DNA from: Bog-473 sp963777485
GTDB taxonomy: Bacteria; Actinomycetota; Acidimicrobiia; Acidimicrobiales; RAAP-2
Direction: 5' to 3'
DNA: 64,000 nt
Assembly (NCBI GenBank): GCA_963777485.1
Contig: CAVZQP010000001.1
Span: 1-64,000, forward strand
Shown here: positions 33,830 to 42,096 of the stretch, one piece after another
Numbering within the stretch: position 1 is the first letter of the stretch
How the letters are laid out: the number at the start of each line of letters is the position of its first letter
Position numbers and translations under genes: made by a program
The notes under the pieces: model-generated
Databases searched by the model: none
Told to the model about the DNA's origin: nothing
Seen by the model: the letters and a program-made list of their open reading frames with translations, nothing else

Positions 33830-35188
33830 CTACAGGCGTTCGAAGTAGCGAGCAAGCTCCCAGTCCGTCACATAGCGGTTCGACGCCTCCCACTCCTGCA
33901 CGGCGGTGTTCAGCAGGTGGTGGTGCACTTCTGCACCGAAGGCCTCCACGGCGACCTTCGACCCACGCAGCTCGTCGATCGCCTCGACCAGCGTCGAAGG
34001 GATGCGCGGCACGTCGGAGGCCTCGTACGCGTTCCGTTGACACGCCGGCCCCAGTTCGAGCTCGTGGTCGATTCCGTACAGGCCCGCAGCCACCGAGGCC
34101 GCTAACACCAGGTAGGGGTTCACATCGGCGCCCGGGATCCGAGACTCGACGCGGCGCCCAGCCCCCGTACCCACGACACGGAACCCGCACGTCCGGTTGT
34201 CCTCGCCCCACACGACCGCGGTCGGCGCCCAAGATCCCGGCACATAACGCCGGTACGAGTTCACTGTCGGCGCGGCGCACCAAGCCAGCTCCCGCGCCGC
34301 CGCCAACTGACCCGCCAAGAACTGACGCCCCACCACAGACAACCCGGTCGCATGCGCCGCGTCGGCCATCAACGGCTCGCCACTCTCCGCGTCCCATAGC
34401 GACGTGTGCACATGGCACGACGAGCCGGTGTCGTCCATCGTCCACTTGGCCATAAACGTCGCCGCCCGCCCCTCCTGCGCGGCGATCTCCTTGATGCCGT
34501 TCTTGAACACCAAGTGCCGGTCCGCCGCCGTCAGCGCCTCGTCGAACGTCACATTGACCTCGTGCTGCCCCCGCCCCGCCTCGCCCTTCGAGAACTCGAC
34601 CGGGATGCCGGCGCCGATCATTTCGTTGCGGATCCGACGCAAGATGTATTCCTCCCGCGACGTCTGCAGCAACTGGTAATCCTCGATCGTCGACGTGTGC
34701 GGCTCCAGCCCCCGCCACCCCTTCGCCGCCGCCTCCTCGTACGAGTCGCGGAACAGATAGAACTCGAGCTCCGTCGCCGCCAGCACACGGAGCCCCCGCT
34801 CCGCCGCGCGCTCCAGCTGTCGCCGCAGCATCTGCCGGGGTGACACCTCGACCGGGCCGCCGGACCCGTCACTGAGGTCGGCGATCACCCACGCCGTGCC
34901 CTCGAGCCACGGAATGCGCCGGGCCGTCGAGAAGTCCGGATGGCAGACGACGTCGCCGTAGCCGGTGTCCCAGTTGGCGAAGCGGTAGCCGGGCAGCGGC
35001 GTCATGTCGACGTCGACCGCCAACAGGTACTCGCATGCCTCGATCCCGTGATCGGCCGCATGCGACGTGAAGTAGTCGGCCGTTACCCTCTTGCCCACGG
35101 GTCGCCCGTGCATGTCGGGGAACGCGATGACGACGGTGTCGATCGACCCATCGGCGATCCCGGCGTCGATCAGCTCGCGACCAGTCAT
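33830..35188 (-). CDS. glutamine synthetase-family ligase (gamma-glutamylpolyamine synthetase-like)
   Basis: 452 residues, GS catalytic fold: LAATELEFYLFRDSYEEA, EFSKGEAGRGQHEVNVTF (metal and glutamate site), WTMDDTGSSCHVHTSLWD and NSYRRYVPGSWAPTAVVWGEDNRTCGFRVVG. It lacks the adenylylation Tyr context of GlnA1 and matches the GlnA3/GlnA4/PuuA branch that couples glutamate to amines. Next to it and divergent is a PuuD-type hydrolase, and a succinate-semialdehyde-type dehydrogenase lies 4 kb away, so putrescine/polyamine or ethanolamine use is likely. Start ATG 35188 rather than an upstream GTG inside the divergent gene. Confidence 0.87.
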   Translation of the reverse strand: MTGRELIDAGIADGSIDTVVIAFPDMHGRPVGKRVTADYFTSHAADHGIEACEYLLAVDVDMTPLPGYRFANWDTGYGDVVCHPDFSTARRIPWLEGTAWVIADLSDGSGGPVEVSPRQMLRRQLERAAERGLRVLAATELEFYLFRDSYEEAAAKGWRGLEPHTSTIEDYQLLQTSREEYILRRIRNEMIGAGIPVEFSKGEAGRGQHEVNVTFDEALTAADRHLVFKNGIKEIAAQEGRAATFMAKWTMDDTGSSCHVHTSLWDAESGEPLMADAAHATGLSVVGRQFLAGQLAAARELAWCAAPTVNSYRRYVPGSWAPTAVVWGEDNRTCGFRVVGTGAGRRVESRIPGADVNPYLVLAASVAAGLYGIDHELELGPACQRNAYEASDVPRIPSTLVEAIDELRGSKVAVEAFGAEVHHHLLNTAVQEWEASNRYVTDWELARYFERL

Positions 35189-35231
35189 GCGACATGTTGG
35201 CTGCGCCGGTGGCGGTAGTCCAGCCCATGGG

Positions 35232-35237
35232 TACTCT
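35232..35237 (+). promoter_or_regulatory. -10 box of leaderless PuuD-type gene
   Basis: TACTCT followed by 6 nt and the ATG at 35244. Confidence 0.45.
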
Positions 35238-35243
35238 GGGCCG

Positions 35244-35996
35244 ATGCCGGCGTTGCCGCTGATCGGCCTCACCACCTACGTAGCCGACGTCCGCTGGGGA
35301 TCGTGGGAACGGCGCTCCGGCGTGCTGCCGCAGTCGTACTACGAGCTGACCGCTGCCGCTGGCGGCAGGCCCTTGTTGGTGCCCCCACCGAGCACGGCGC
35401 CGGACGGGCCGGGGGCGGGGGCGGACGAGGTGGTCGCCGTGCTGGACGGCCTGGTGCTGACCGGGGGCGGCGACGTCGACCCGCAGGGGTACACCGAGCA
35501 ACCCGACCCCGAGACCGGCGGCGTGGACCCGGTCCGTGACGCGAGCGAGCGGGCCCTCGTGGCGGCGGCATTGCGGGCCGATCTGCCGGTGCTCGCCATC
35601 TGCCGTGGCTGCCAGGTCCTCAACGTGGAGCTCGGCGGCACGCTGCACCAGCACCTGCCCGACGTGCTCGGCCACTCGGCGCATCGCAGCGCGCCGTTCG
35701 TGTTCGGTGACGTCGACGTCGAGACGGTACCGGGGTCGCTTGCGGCCGAGGTGTTCGGGCCGAAGCCGGTGGTCAAGTGCTCGCACCATCAGGCGATCGC
35801 CAAGATCGGGCGCGGACTGGTCCCGACCGCCGCAACTAACGATGGCGTCACCGAGGCCGTCGAGCTCCACGGCGCGCGCTTCGTCCTCGGCGTTCAATGG
35901 CACCCGGAAGAGCAGGGGGACCGACGGCCGTTCGACGCGCTCGTCGGTGCGGCGAAGCGCTACGCCGAGGAGCGCTCGGTGCGCCGCAGCGCGTGA
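35244..35996 (+). CDS. gamma-glutamyl-gamma-aminobutyrate hydrolase-like (peptidase C26, PuuD type)
   Basis: 250 residues, class I glutamine-amidotransferase fold. Nucleophile Cys in AICRGCQVLNVELGG, catalytic His/Glu in GVQWHPEEQ, and LTGGGDVDPQGY as in PuuD. It would release GABA from gamma-glutamyl-GABA, following the ligase encoded divergently. The stop overlaps the next gene's GTG as GTGA. Confidence 0.9.
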   Translation: MPALPLIGLTTYVADVRWGSWERRSGVLPQSYYELTAAAGGRPLLVPPPSTAPDGPGAGADEVVAVLDGLVLTGGGDVDPQGYTEQPDPETGGVDPVRDASERALVAAALRADLPVLAICRGCQVLNVELGGTLHQHLPDVLGHSAHRSAPFVFGDVDVETVPGSLAAEVFGPKPVVKCSHHQAIAKIGRGLVPTAATNDGVTEAVELHGARFVLGVQWHPEEQGDRRPFDALVGAAKRYAEERSVRRSA

Positions 35997-36814
35997 ATCC
36001 CAACGTCACCGGCCGGGTCGCCGTCGTCACTGGGGCGAGCAGGGGACTTGGCGCGGGGTTGGCAGTGCACTTTGCTGCGTCTGGCATGCATCTCGGTTTG
36101 TGCGCCCGGCACCGGCCGCAGCTCGTCGCCCGTACGAGGCCCACGGCGCAAGGTGGGCACATCGTCTCCTCCGAGGCGCCGCTGCTGGCCTCCGTCGACG
36201 TCACCGACCGAACGGCGTTGGCACGGTTCGCCGACGCGGTCGTCGACCGGTTCGGCCGCATCGATCTCTGGGTGAACAACGCCGGCCTGCTCGGGCCGAT
36301 GGCCCCGTTGGCGCTGGCCGACGGTAGCGAGGTGGCGCAGGCGATCTCGGTAAACGTCATCGGTGTCGCCAACGGGTCGTCGGTGTTCGCCGCACACGTA
36401 CGGAGTCGGGAGGGTCGGGGCGTCTTGGTCAACGTGACGTCGGGTGCGGCGACGAAGCCGTACGAGGGATGGGCGGCGTACTGCGCTTCCAAGGCGGCGG
36501 TGGACCAAATGACGCGGGTAGTCGCATTGGAGGAGGCGCGCCACGACTTGTTTGCGTATGCGGTGTCGCCTGGTCTGGTGGACACTGACATGCAGACGGC
36601 GATCCGGGCGGCCGATGCGGCGTCGTTCCCCGAGCGGGAACGCTTCCGGCGGGTGGCCGAGCTGCAGCGGTTCAACTCACCGGCGTGGGTGGGCGACCAC
36701 ATCCTCGGGTTGGCGTTCGGGCCCGGTCCCGAACGTCCCGATTCAGTGACGCTGCGGATCCCTGACCAGCCGACTACCAAAGCCTCCGCATCCTCGTCGG
36801 AGTTGGCCCGATAG
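35993..36814 (+). CDS. short-chain dehydrogenase/reductase
   Basis: 273 residues. NAD(P)-binding VVTGASRGLGAGLA, NNAGLLGPM, catalytic Ser in VNVTSGAA and the YxxxK pair in YCASKAA, followed by VSPGLVDTDMQ. Substrate unknown; being coupled by GTGA to the PuuD-type gene, it may act on an aldehyde or alcohol of the same pathway. Confidence 0.9.
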   Translation: MNPNVTGRVAVVTGASRGLGAGLAVHFAASGMHLGLCARHRPQLVARTRPTAQGGHIVSSEAPLLASVDVTDRTALARFADAVVDRFGRIDLWVNNAGLLGPMAPLALADGSEVAQAISVNVIGVANGSSVFAAHVRSREGRGVLVNVTSGAATKPYEGWAAYCASKAAVDQMTRVVALEEARHDLFAYAVSPGLVDTDMQTAIRAADAASFPERERFRRVAELQRFNSPAWVGDHILGLAFGPGPERPDSVTLRIPDQPTTKASASSSELAR

Positions 36815-36817
36815 TGT
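36812..36817 (+). promoter_or_regulatory. -10 box of the small membrane protein gene
   Basis: TAGTGT followed by 8 nt and the ATG at 36826; it overlaps the SDR stop codon. Confidence 0.35.
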
Positions 36818-36825
36818 CTGCCCCC

Positions 36826-36978
36826 ATGCCGAAGAGCGGTGCCCGCAAGGTCGTGAAGCCGGTGGCGGCCGCCGCCGTGACGCTGGGGACGATCGCCAGT
36901 ATCTGGTGGTTCGCCCTGAAGCCGCGCCGACAGCGCAAGAGCGGTAGCGGCGGCGGCTCTAGCAACGGCAAGAACTAG
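36826..36978 (+). CDS. small single-span membrane protein (50 aa)
   Basis: 50 residues: basic N-terminus (MPKSGARKVVKP), one hydrophobic span of about 19 residues ending IASIWWFAL, then a very basic, Gly/Ser-rich tail (KPRRQRKSGSGGGSS). It fills the 170-bp space between the SDR and sirtuin genes, with its own -10 box and a clean ATG-to-TAG frame. Coding status rests on composition and position only; no family is recognised. The positively charged tail suggests a cytoplasmic C-terminus. Confidence 0.5.
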   Translation: MPKSGARKVVKPVAAAAVTLGTIASIWWFALKPRRQRKSGSGGGSSNGKN

Positions 36979-36983
36979 AGCGG

Positions 36984-37808
36984 TCAGTCGGCCAGGACCG
37001 GCAACCCCTCGACCATTTTGGGCAGACACTCCCCGATGGGCCCGTAGAGGACGACGTCGGCGAGGGAGTCCATTTCGGTAGGCCCGCCGTTGAGGATCAC
37101 GACGACCGCGCCGCGCTGGACGGCAACGGGAACGAGGCCGGCGGCAGGGAAGACGCCGAGCGTCGAGCCGACGGCGAGGAGGAGGTCGCAGGCCGCGGCT
37201 GCTGATTCGGCCCGGAACAGGTCTTCGGGCACGAGGCTCTGGCCGAAACTGATCGTGGCGGGCTTCAGGATCCCGCCGCAGACGCCGCCGCGACCGACCC
37301 GGACGAGGCACGTCGGGTCGGTCTCGCCGCCTCGCACCCGCTCGTGGACCGGCTCACTCGGTTGCCGGTCGCCGCAGCTGAGGCACATGACGTCGCGGGT
37401 CGTGCCGTGTATCTCGACGACCAATGCAGGCTCGGTGCCGGCTTTCTGGTGCAGCCCGTCGATGTTCTGCGTCACCAATGTGTCGAGGCGACCACTGCGC
37501 TCGAGCTCGACGAGCGCTCGGTGCCCAGCGTTGGGCTCGGCATCCCACACGGTCGACGTGAGGCGGTTCTGCCAGGCGCGCCGGCGATGCTCGGGATCGG
37601 CCAAGTAGGTCTGCAAGGTCATCGTCTTCTCAGCCTCGGGGTTCTTCGTCCACAATCCGTTCGGCCCCCTGAAATCCTGAATGCCCGAATCGGTCGAAGT
37701 CCCAGCGCCGGTCAGGACGACGACGCGCCGCGCCCGCTCGATCAGGGCACGGGCACGTGCGAGGTCCGCCTCTGACGTCTCCGGTGCCATTTCGTCCACG
37801 AGGGCCAT
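36984..37808 (-). CDS. sirtuin (Sir2-family NAD-dependent protein deacylase)
   Basis: 274 residues. NAD-binding VVLTGAGTSTDSGIQDFRGPNGLWT, then TQNIDGLHQKAG, catalytic His in VEIHGTTRD, zinc Cys pair CLSC and the later Cys pair around LVRVGRGGVCGG, and LLAVGSTLGVFPAAG. It removes acyl groups from lysines. Acyl-CoA synthetases are a classic bacterial sirtuin target, and one is encoded divergently at 37841; that link is inference. An internal ATG at 37790 is an alternative start. Confidence 0.92.
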   Translation of the reverse strand: MALVDEMAPETSEADLARARALIERARRVVVLTGAGTSTDSGIQDFRGPNGLWTKNPEAEKTMTLQTYLADPEHRRRAWQNRLTSTVWDAEPNAGHRALVELERSGRLDTLVTQNIDGLHQKAGTEPALVVEIHGTTRDVMCLSCGDRQPSEPVHERVRGGETDPTCLVRVGRGGVCGGILKPATISFGQSLVPEDLFRAESAAAACDLLLAVGSTLGVFPAAGLVPVAVQRGAVVVILNGGPTEMDSLADVVLYGPIGECLPKMVEGLPVLAD

Positions 37809-37828
37809 GGTGGCACGGAGGACCGGCG

Positions 37829-37834
37829 TACGCT
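37829..37834 (+). promoter_or_regulatory. -10 box of leaderless acyl-CoA synthetase mRNA
   Basis: TACGCT followed by 6 nt and the ATG at 37841, within a 32-bp divergent gap to the sirtuin. Confidence 0.45.
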
Positions 37835-37840
37835 GCCGCG

Positions 37841-39274
37841 ATGCCTAGCCCCGGGCCCGCCAAGGTCGAATTGCTGCACGCGGCCGACGCCGAGGTGCGC
37901 CAACGGCGTGCCGCCGCAGCGCTGCTGGGCCTGGGTTGCACCGAGGGCGACCGTGTCGCCTTCGCGCTCGGCTCGTCGGCCGACCTGATCTGCTCTGTGC
38001 TCGGGGCGGCCCGCGTCGGCCTGATCCCTGTCCTGTTGAACGCGACGCTGACGCTGGCAGAGCGCGATGCCTTGGCCGACGACGCGCAACCGGCCGTGCG
38101 GGTCTTTGACGACAGCGTGCTGGCCGCACTGACAGCCGCCGACAATGCCGACTCTGTCGATCTCGCCCCGTACCCGCTGACCCGTCCCATGCACTACACG
38201 TCAGGGACGACAGGAAAGCCCAAAGGCGTCACGACAGGTCTCTGGAACGAGGCAACCGCCCGGGCCGTCTACGAGGACGAGGCGGAGGTCTGGCACTTCG
38301 AACCATCGGACGTGCACCTGGTCTGCTCACCGATGTACCACACGGTGTCGATCCGCTTCTCGACCAACACCTTGCTGGCCGGAGGCTCACTCGCCATCTT
38401 GAGCCGTTTCGACGCGGGCACCGCGCTGGGAACACTGCGGCGTCTCCGCCCGACGACTGCCTTCCTCGTCCCGACCCACCTGCAGCGCATCCTTCAACAG
38501 GCGGACCTCGGGGCCGACGAGACGTTCGACTCGTTGCGGCTGCTCGCCCACGCCGGCGCGCCCTGCCCCGAGGGCGTCAAGCGGGCAACCATGGCACGCA
38601 CCCGTCCCGGCGTCGTCTGGGAGTTCTACGGTTCGACGGAGGCGCAGTACACGGTGTGTTCACCCGACGACTGGCTCGAGCACCCGGGCACAGTGGGAAG
38701 GGCACGTCACGGCCGCCGGCTCTCCGTCGCGCCGGTCGAGGACGGCGAGGTCGTAGACGAGGTCCGCAGGGACCCTGTAGACGTGGGGGAGGGTGCGATC
38801 TGGTGCGACCAGCCCGACTTCGCTCGATTCAGCTACTGGCGCAACCCCCAAGCCACCGCCAACGCCTGGCGCGGGACGGCCTGCACGGTCGGCGACCTCG
38901 GCCGCCTGGACCCGGACGGGTTCCTTTACCTGACGGGACGGCGCCACGACCTCATCATCAGCGGCGGCGTCAACGTGTACCCCGCCGAGATCGAGAACGT
39001 GCTCGCCGCCGTGCCGGGCGTCAGCGAAGTCGCAGTGTTCGGTCTTCCCGACGAGCAATGGGGCCAGATGGTCTGTGTCGCCTACGTGTCCGATTCCGGC
39101 CCCGCCGGCGCCGGCGTGTCCGCGGAAGAGGCGCTACGAGCTGTCGCCTCGTCACGTCTCGCGCCGTACAAACGACCCAAGGCCTACTTCGCCACGAAGG
39201 ATCTACCCCACACCGCCACCGGCAAGCTCATGCGACGTTCCGTGCCCGGCCATCTCGGCCTCGCAGCGGGGTAG
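37841..39274 (+). CDS. class I adenylate-forming acyl-CoA ligase
   Basis: 477 residues. ATP motif MHYTSGTTGKPKGVTTGLW, then EFYGSTEAQYTV, GDLGRLDPDGFLYLTGRRHDLIISGGVNVYPAEIE (about residues 350-385) and the catalytic Lys in PHTATGKLMRR. It is shorter than typical fatty-acid ligases by roughly 50 residues at the N-terminus. Activates an unknown carboxylate. The conserved Lys is the site normally silenced by acetylation, relevant because a sirtuin gene is divergent. Confidence 0.89.
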   Translation: MPSPGPAKVELLHAADAEVRQRRAAAALLGLGCTEGDRVAFALGSSADLICSVLGAARVGLIPVLLNATLTLAERDALADDAQPAVRVFDDSVLAALTAADNADSVDLAPYPLTRPMHYTSGTTGKPKGVTTGLWNEATARAVYEDEAEVWHFEPSDVHLVCSPMYHTVSIRFSTNTLLAGGSLAILSRFDAGTALGTLRRLRPTTAFLVPTHLQRILQQADLGADETFDSLRLLAHAGAPCPEGVKRATMARTRPGVVWEFYGSTEAQYTVCSPDDWLEHPGTVGRARHGRRLSVAPVEDGEVVDEVRRDPVDVGEGAIWCDQPDFARFSYWRNPQATANAWRGTACTVGDLGRLDPDGFLYLTGRRHDLIISGGVNVYPAEIENVLAAVPGVSEVAVFGLPDEQWGQMVCVAYVSDSGPAGAGVSAEEALRAVASSRLAPYKRPKAYFATKDLPHTATGKLMRRSVPGHLGLAAG

Positions 39275-39503
39275 CTCGCAGCGTCAGCACCCCGGTGGGG
39301 CACGTCTTTGACCGGTTCTTTGAGCCAGCACCATCCATAATGACCGGCAAGTTGGACGGGTCTCTACGGGCGGGAACTCTCACCGCGGGCTGCTGGCAGT
39401 CGTGCTGGCTGTCGTCACCAGCTCCGTGAGTGGCCTCAGGTTTCCACCCCACAGACCGGAGCTGGCCGGCCCGTCGACCCCCACCAGCGGGTAAGACTGG
39501 GAC
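39275..39503. other. 229-bp intergenic region before the aldehyde dehydrogenase gene
   Basis: No gene seen. TAAGAC at 39492-39497 lies 6 nt before the ATG of the dehydrogenase and may be its -10 box. Confidence 0.35.
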
Positions 39504-40868
39504 ATGCCCTTCGCCACCACCAACCCCGCCACCGGGAAAGCGGAGAAGGAGTTCCCGACCATGACCCCGGCGGAGGTCGACGCACTCCTGGACCAGGCCC
39601 TCGAGGCCTTCGACGCATACCGCCGCACCACCTACGAAGAGCGCTCCCGTCATCTGATCACCGCCGCCGAGCTCCTCGAGGGTGAGGTCCCCGACGTTGC
39701 CCGCATCCTCACCACCGAGATGGGCAAGACGTTCGCCGCCGCCAAAGCCGAGGTCTCCAAGTGCGCCATGGCACTCCGCTGGTTTGCCGACAACGCCGAA
39801 CGGCTGCTCGCCGACGACCCGGTCCCCACGAAGGCGACCAAGAGCTACGTCCACTACCAGCCCATCGGCCCCGTCCTGGCCGTCATGCCGTGGAACTTCC
39901 CGATGTGGCAGGTGATCCGCTTCGCGGCCCCGGCGCTCATGGTCGGCAATGTCGGTCTCCTCAAGCACGCGTCCAACGTCCCCCAGACGGCCCTGGCCAT
40001 CGAGGACCTGTTCCGCCGCGCCGGCCTCCCATCGGGCGTCTTCACCAACCTCTTCGTCGAGTCCAAGGACGTCGCCGACCTCATCCACGACCCCCGCATC
40101 AAGGCCGTGACGATCACCGGCAGCGAGCGCGCCGGCAAGTCGGTCGCCGCCGCCGCCGGTGACGCTCTCAAGAAGAGCGTCCTCGAGCTCGGAGGGTCCG
40201 ACCCGTTCGTCGTGCTGCCGTCGGCCGACCTCGATGCGGCTGTGCGCACCGCCGTCACCGCACGCGTGCAGAACAACGGGCAGTCGTGCATCGCCGCCAA
40301 GCGCTTCATCGTCCACCACGCAATCGCCGACGACTTCCTCACCCGCTTCACCGAAGCGATGGACGCGCTCGTCATCGGCGACCCGTTCGACGCCGCCACC
40401 GACGTCGGCCCCATCGTCACCGAGACCCAGCGCGACGAGCTCGTCAACCAGGTGGAGGCCGCCCGCACCCAGGGCGCTGCCGTTCATGCCTCTCCCGACG
40501 TCCCGTCCGGCGACGGCTGGTACTTCCCGCCCACCGTCATCAGCAACGTCACCGTGGACATGCCGGTGGCGCAGGAGGAGATCTTCGGGCCCGTTGCGCT
40601 GGTGCTCCCCGTGCCCGACCTCGATACCGCCATCGCCGCCGCCAACGCCACCCCCTTCGGCCTCGGCTCGAGCGTGTGGACCAACGACACCGCCGAGATC
40701 GCCCGCTGCGTAGAGGAGATCGACGCCGGTGCCGTGTTCGTCAACGCCATGGTGGCGTCGACGCCCGAGCTCCCCTTCGGCGGGGTGAAGACGTCGGGCT
40801 ACGGCCGTGAGCTGTCCGAGCTCGGCTTGAAAGAGTTCACGAATCAGAAGACGGTATGGATCGGCTGA
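39504..40868 (+). CDS. NAD(P)-dependent aldehyde dehydrogenase, succinate-semialdehyde type
   Basis: 454 residues. ALDH fold: PIGPVLAVMPWNFPMWQVIRF, ITGSERAGKSVAAAAG, catalytic Glu in VLELGGSDPF and catalytic Cys in NNGQSCIAAKRF, then EEIFGPVALVLP and PFGGVKTSGYGREL. Closest in pattern to bacterial GabD-type enzymes that oxidise succinate semialdehyde. This fits GABA produced by the nearby PuuD-type hydrolase, though no GABA transaminase is present in the window. Confidence 0.9.
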   Translation: MPFATTNPATGKAEKEFPTMTPAEVDALLDQALEAFDAYRRTTYEERSRHLITAAELLEGEVPDVARILTTEMGKTFAAAKAEVSKCAMALRWFADNAERLLADDPVPTKATKSYVHYQPIGPVLAVMPWNFPMWQVIRFAAPALMVGNVGLLKHASNVPQTALAIEDLFRRAGLPSGVFTNLFVESKDVADLIHDPRIKAVTITGSERAGKSVAAAAGDALKKSVLELGGSDPFVVLPSADLDAAVRTAVTARVQNNGQSCIAAKRFIVHHAIADDFLTRFTEAMDALVIGDPFDAATDVGPIVTETQRDELVNQVEAARTQGAAVHASPDVPSGDGWYFPPTVISNVTVDMPVAQEEIFGPVALVLPVPDLDTAIAAANATPFGLGSSVWTNDTAEIARCVEEIDAGAVFVNAMVASTPELPFGGVKTSGYGRELSELGLKEFTNQKTVWIG

Positions 40869-40908
40869 CACCGCCTCGTTCCGCCGGACTCTCCCCAGCG
40901 GCGTCCCG

Positions 40909-42075
40909 ATGAGCGGACCGATCACCTACCTCGACCACGCGGCGACCACCGCGCTGCGTCCCGAGGTCGCCGCGGCGATGGCGTCCGTCCACGACCGCCT
41001 GCTCGGCAACCCGACCGGGAGCCACCCGCCCGCACAGCGCGCCCGCGCCCTCCTCGAGGACGCCCGCGACGAGGTCGCCACATTCCTCGGCCGCGACCCC
41101 GGCGAGATCGTCTTCACCTCCGGCGGGACCGAAGCCGCCAACCTCGCCGTCCTCGGCACCGCCGAGGCGGCGTTGCGCCAACGGAGCGAAGCCGTCGTTC
41201 TCGCGTCCGCCGTCGAGCACCCCGCCGTGCGTGAGTCGGCGAAGGCGGCCCTCCAGATGGGCATCGACGTGCGCGAGCTCCCGGTGGACGCCCGTGGCGT
41301 GATCGATCGCGACGTCCTCGACGGCACCCTCTCCTCGCGCTGCACGGTGGTCGCGGTCATGACGGCCAACAACGAGACCGGCGTCATCCAGCCGTTGGCC
41401 GACGTCGTCGAGTCCGTCCGCCGACGCGCGGCCGCTGCCTACGTGTTCACCGACGCGGTGCAGGCCGCGCCGTACCTCGATCTCGCCGACGTGACGGCCG
41501 GTGTCGACATGGTGGGCCTGAGCGCACACAAGTTCGGCGGCCCGGTCGGCACGGGCGCGCTCGCCGTGAGCGCCCGGGTCACACTCTCGCCCCGCATCTA
41601 CGGCGGGGGACAGGAGCGCGAGCGCCGCAGCGGGACGCCCGACGTCGCCGGCGTCGTCGGCATGGCCACTGCGCTCCAGCTCGTGACCAAGGAACGTGCG
41701 GCGGCGAACATCCGCGTCCCGGAGTTGCGGGACCGACTCGCCCAAGGACTGCTCGCCGCCGTGCCCTGGGCCCATCGCACGGTGCCGGCGGGCGTCCCGG
41801 TACTGCCGGGCCATCTGCATCTCTGCTTGCCAGGAGTCGACCGGGAGGAGTTGCTCGTGGCGCTCGGCAGCGCGGGAATCTGTGTCTCCGGTGGCTCTTC
41901 CTGTGCCAGCGGCGCGCTTGAGCCGAGCCACGTCCTCGGCGCCATGGGGGTGGACCCGGGTTTGGCCGTCGGGGCGGTGCGGTTCTCCCTGGGCTACGAC
42001 ACGACCGACGAGGAAGTCGACCGCGCCCTCGCCGTGGTGCCCGGGGTGGCGGTGTCGCTGCGCCGGGCCGTCTGA
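40909..42075 (+). CDS. cysteine desulfurase (IscS/NifS-like)
   Basis: 388 residues, class V aminotransferase fold. PLP-Lys208 lies in SAHKFGGPVGTG; the persulfide Cys332 lies in SGGSSCASGALEPSHVL. YLDHAATTALRPEV is the typical N-terminus. It supplies sulfur from cysteine; the next gene, mnmA, consumes such sulfur, and the same pair occurs together in mycobacteria. Begins 40 bp after the aldehyde dehydrogenase stop. Confidence 0.93.
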   Translation: MSGPITYLDHAATTALRPEVAAAMASVHDRLLGNPTGSHPPAQRARALLEDARDEVATFLGRDPGEIVFTSGGTEAANLAVLGTAEAALRQRSEAVVLASAVEHPAVRESAKAALQMGIDVRELPVDARGVIDRDVLDGTLSSRCTVVAVMTANNETGVIQPLADVVESVRRRAAAAYVFTDAVQAAPYLDLADVTAGVDMVGLSAHKFGGPVGTGALAVSARVTLSPRIYGGGQERERRSGTPDVAGVVGMATALQLVTKERAAANIRVPELRDRLAQGLLAAVPWAHRTVPAGVPVLPGHLHLCLPGVDREELLVALGSAGICVSGGSSCASGALEPSHVLGAMGVDPGLAVGAVRFSLGYDTTDEEVDRALAVVPGVAVSLRRAV

Positions 42076-42084
42076 GCCGTTTGG

Positions 42085-42090
42085 CACACT
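42085..42090 (+). promoter_or_regulatory. candidate -10 box before mnmA
   Basis: CACACT followed by 6 nt and the ATG at 42097. mnmA could also be read from the upstream gene. Confidence 0.3.
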
Positions 42091-42096
42091 GTGCGC

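Noticed and set aside
37829..37834. GCGTACGC palindrome in the sirtuin/acyl-CoA ligase gap as an operator
   Set aside because: Only 8 bp and overlapping a -10 box; too short to call.
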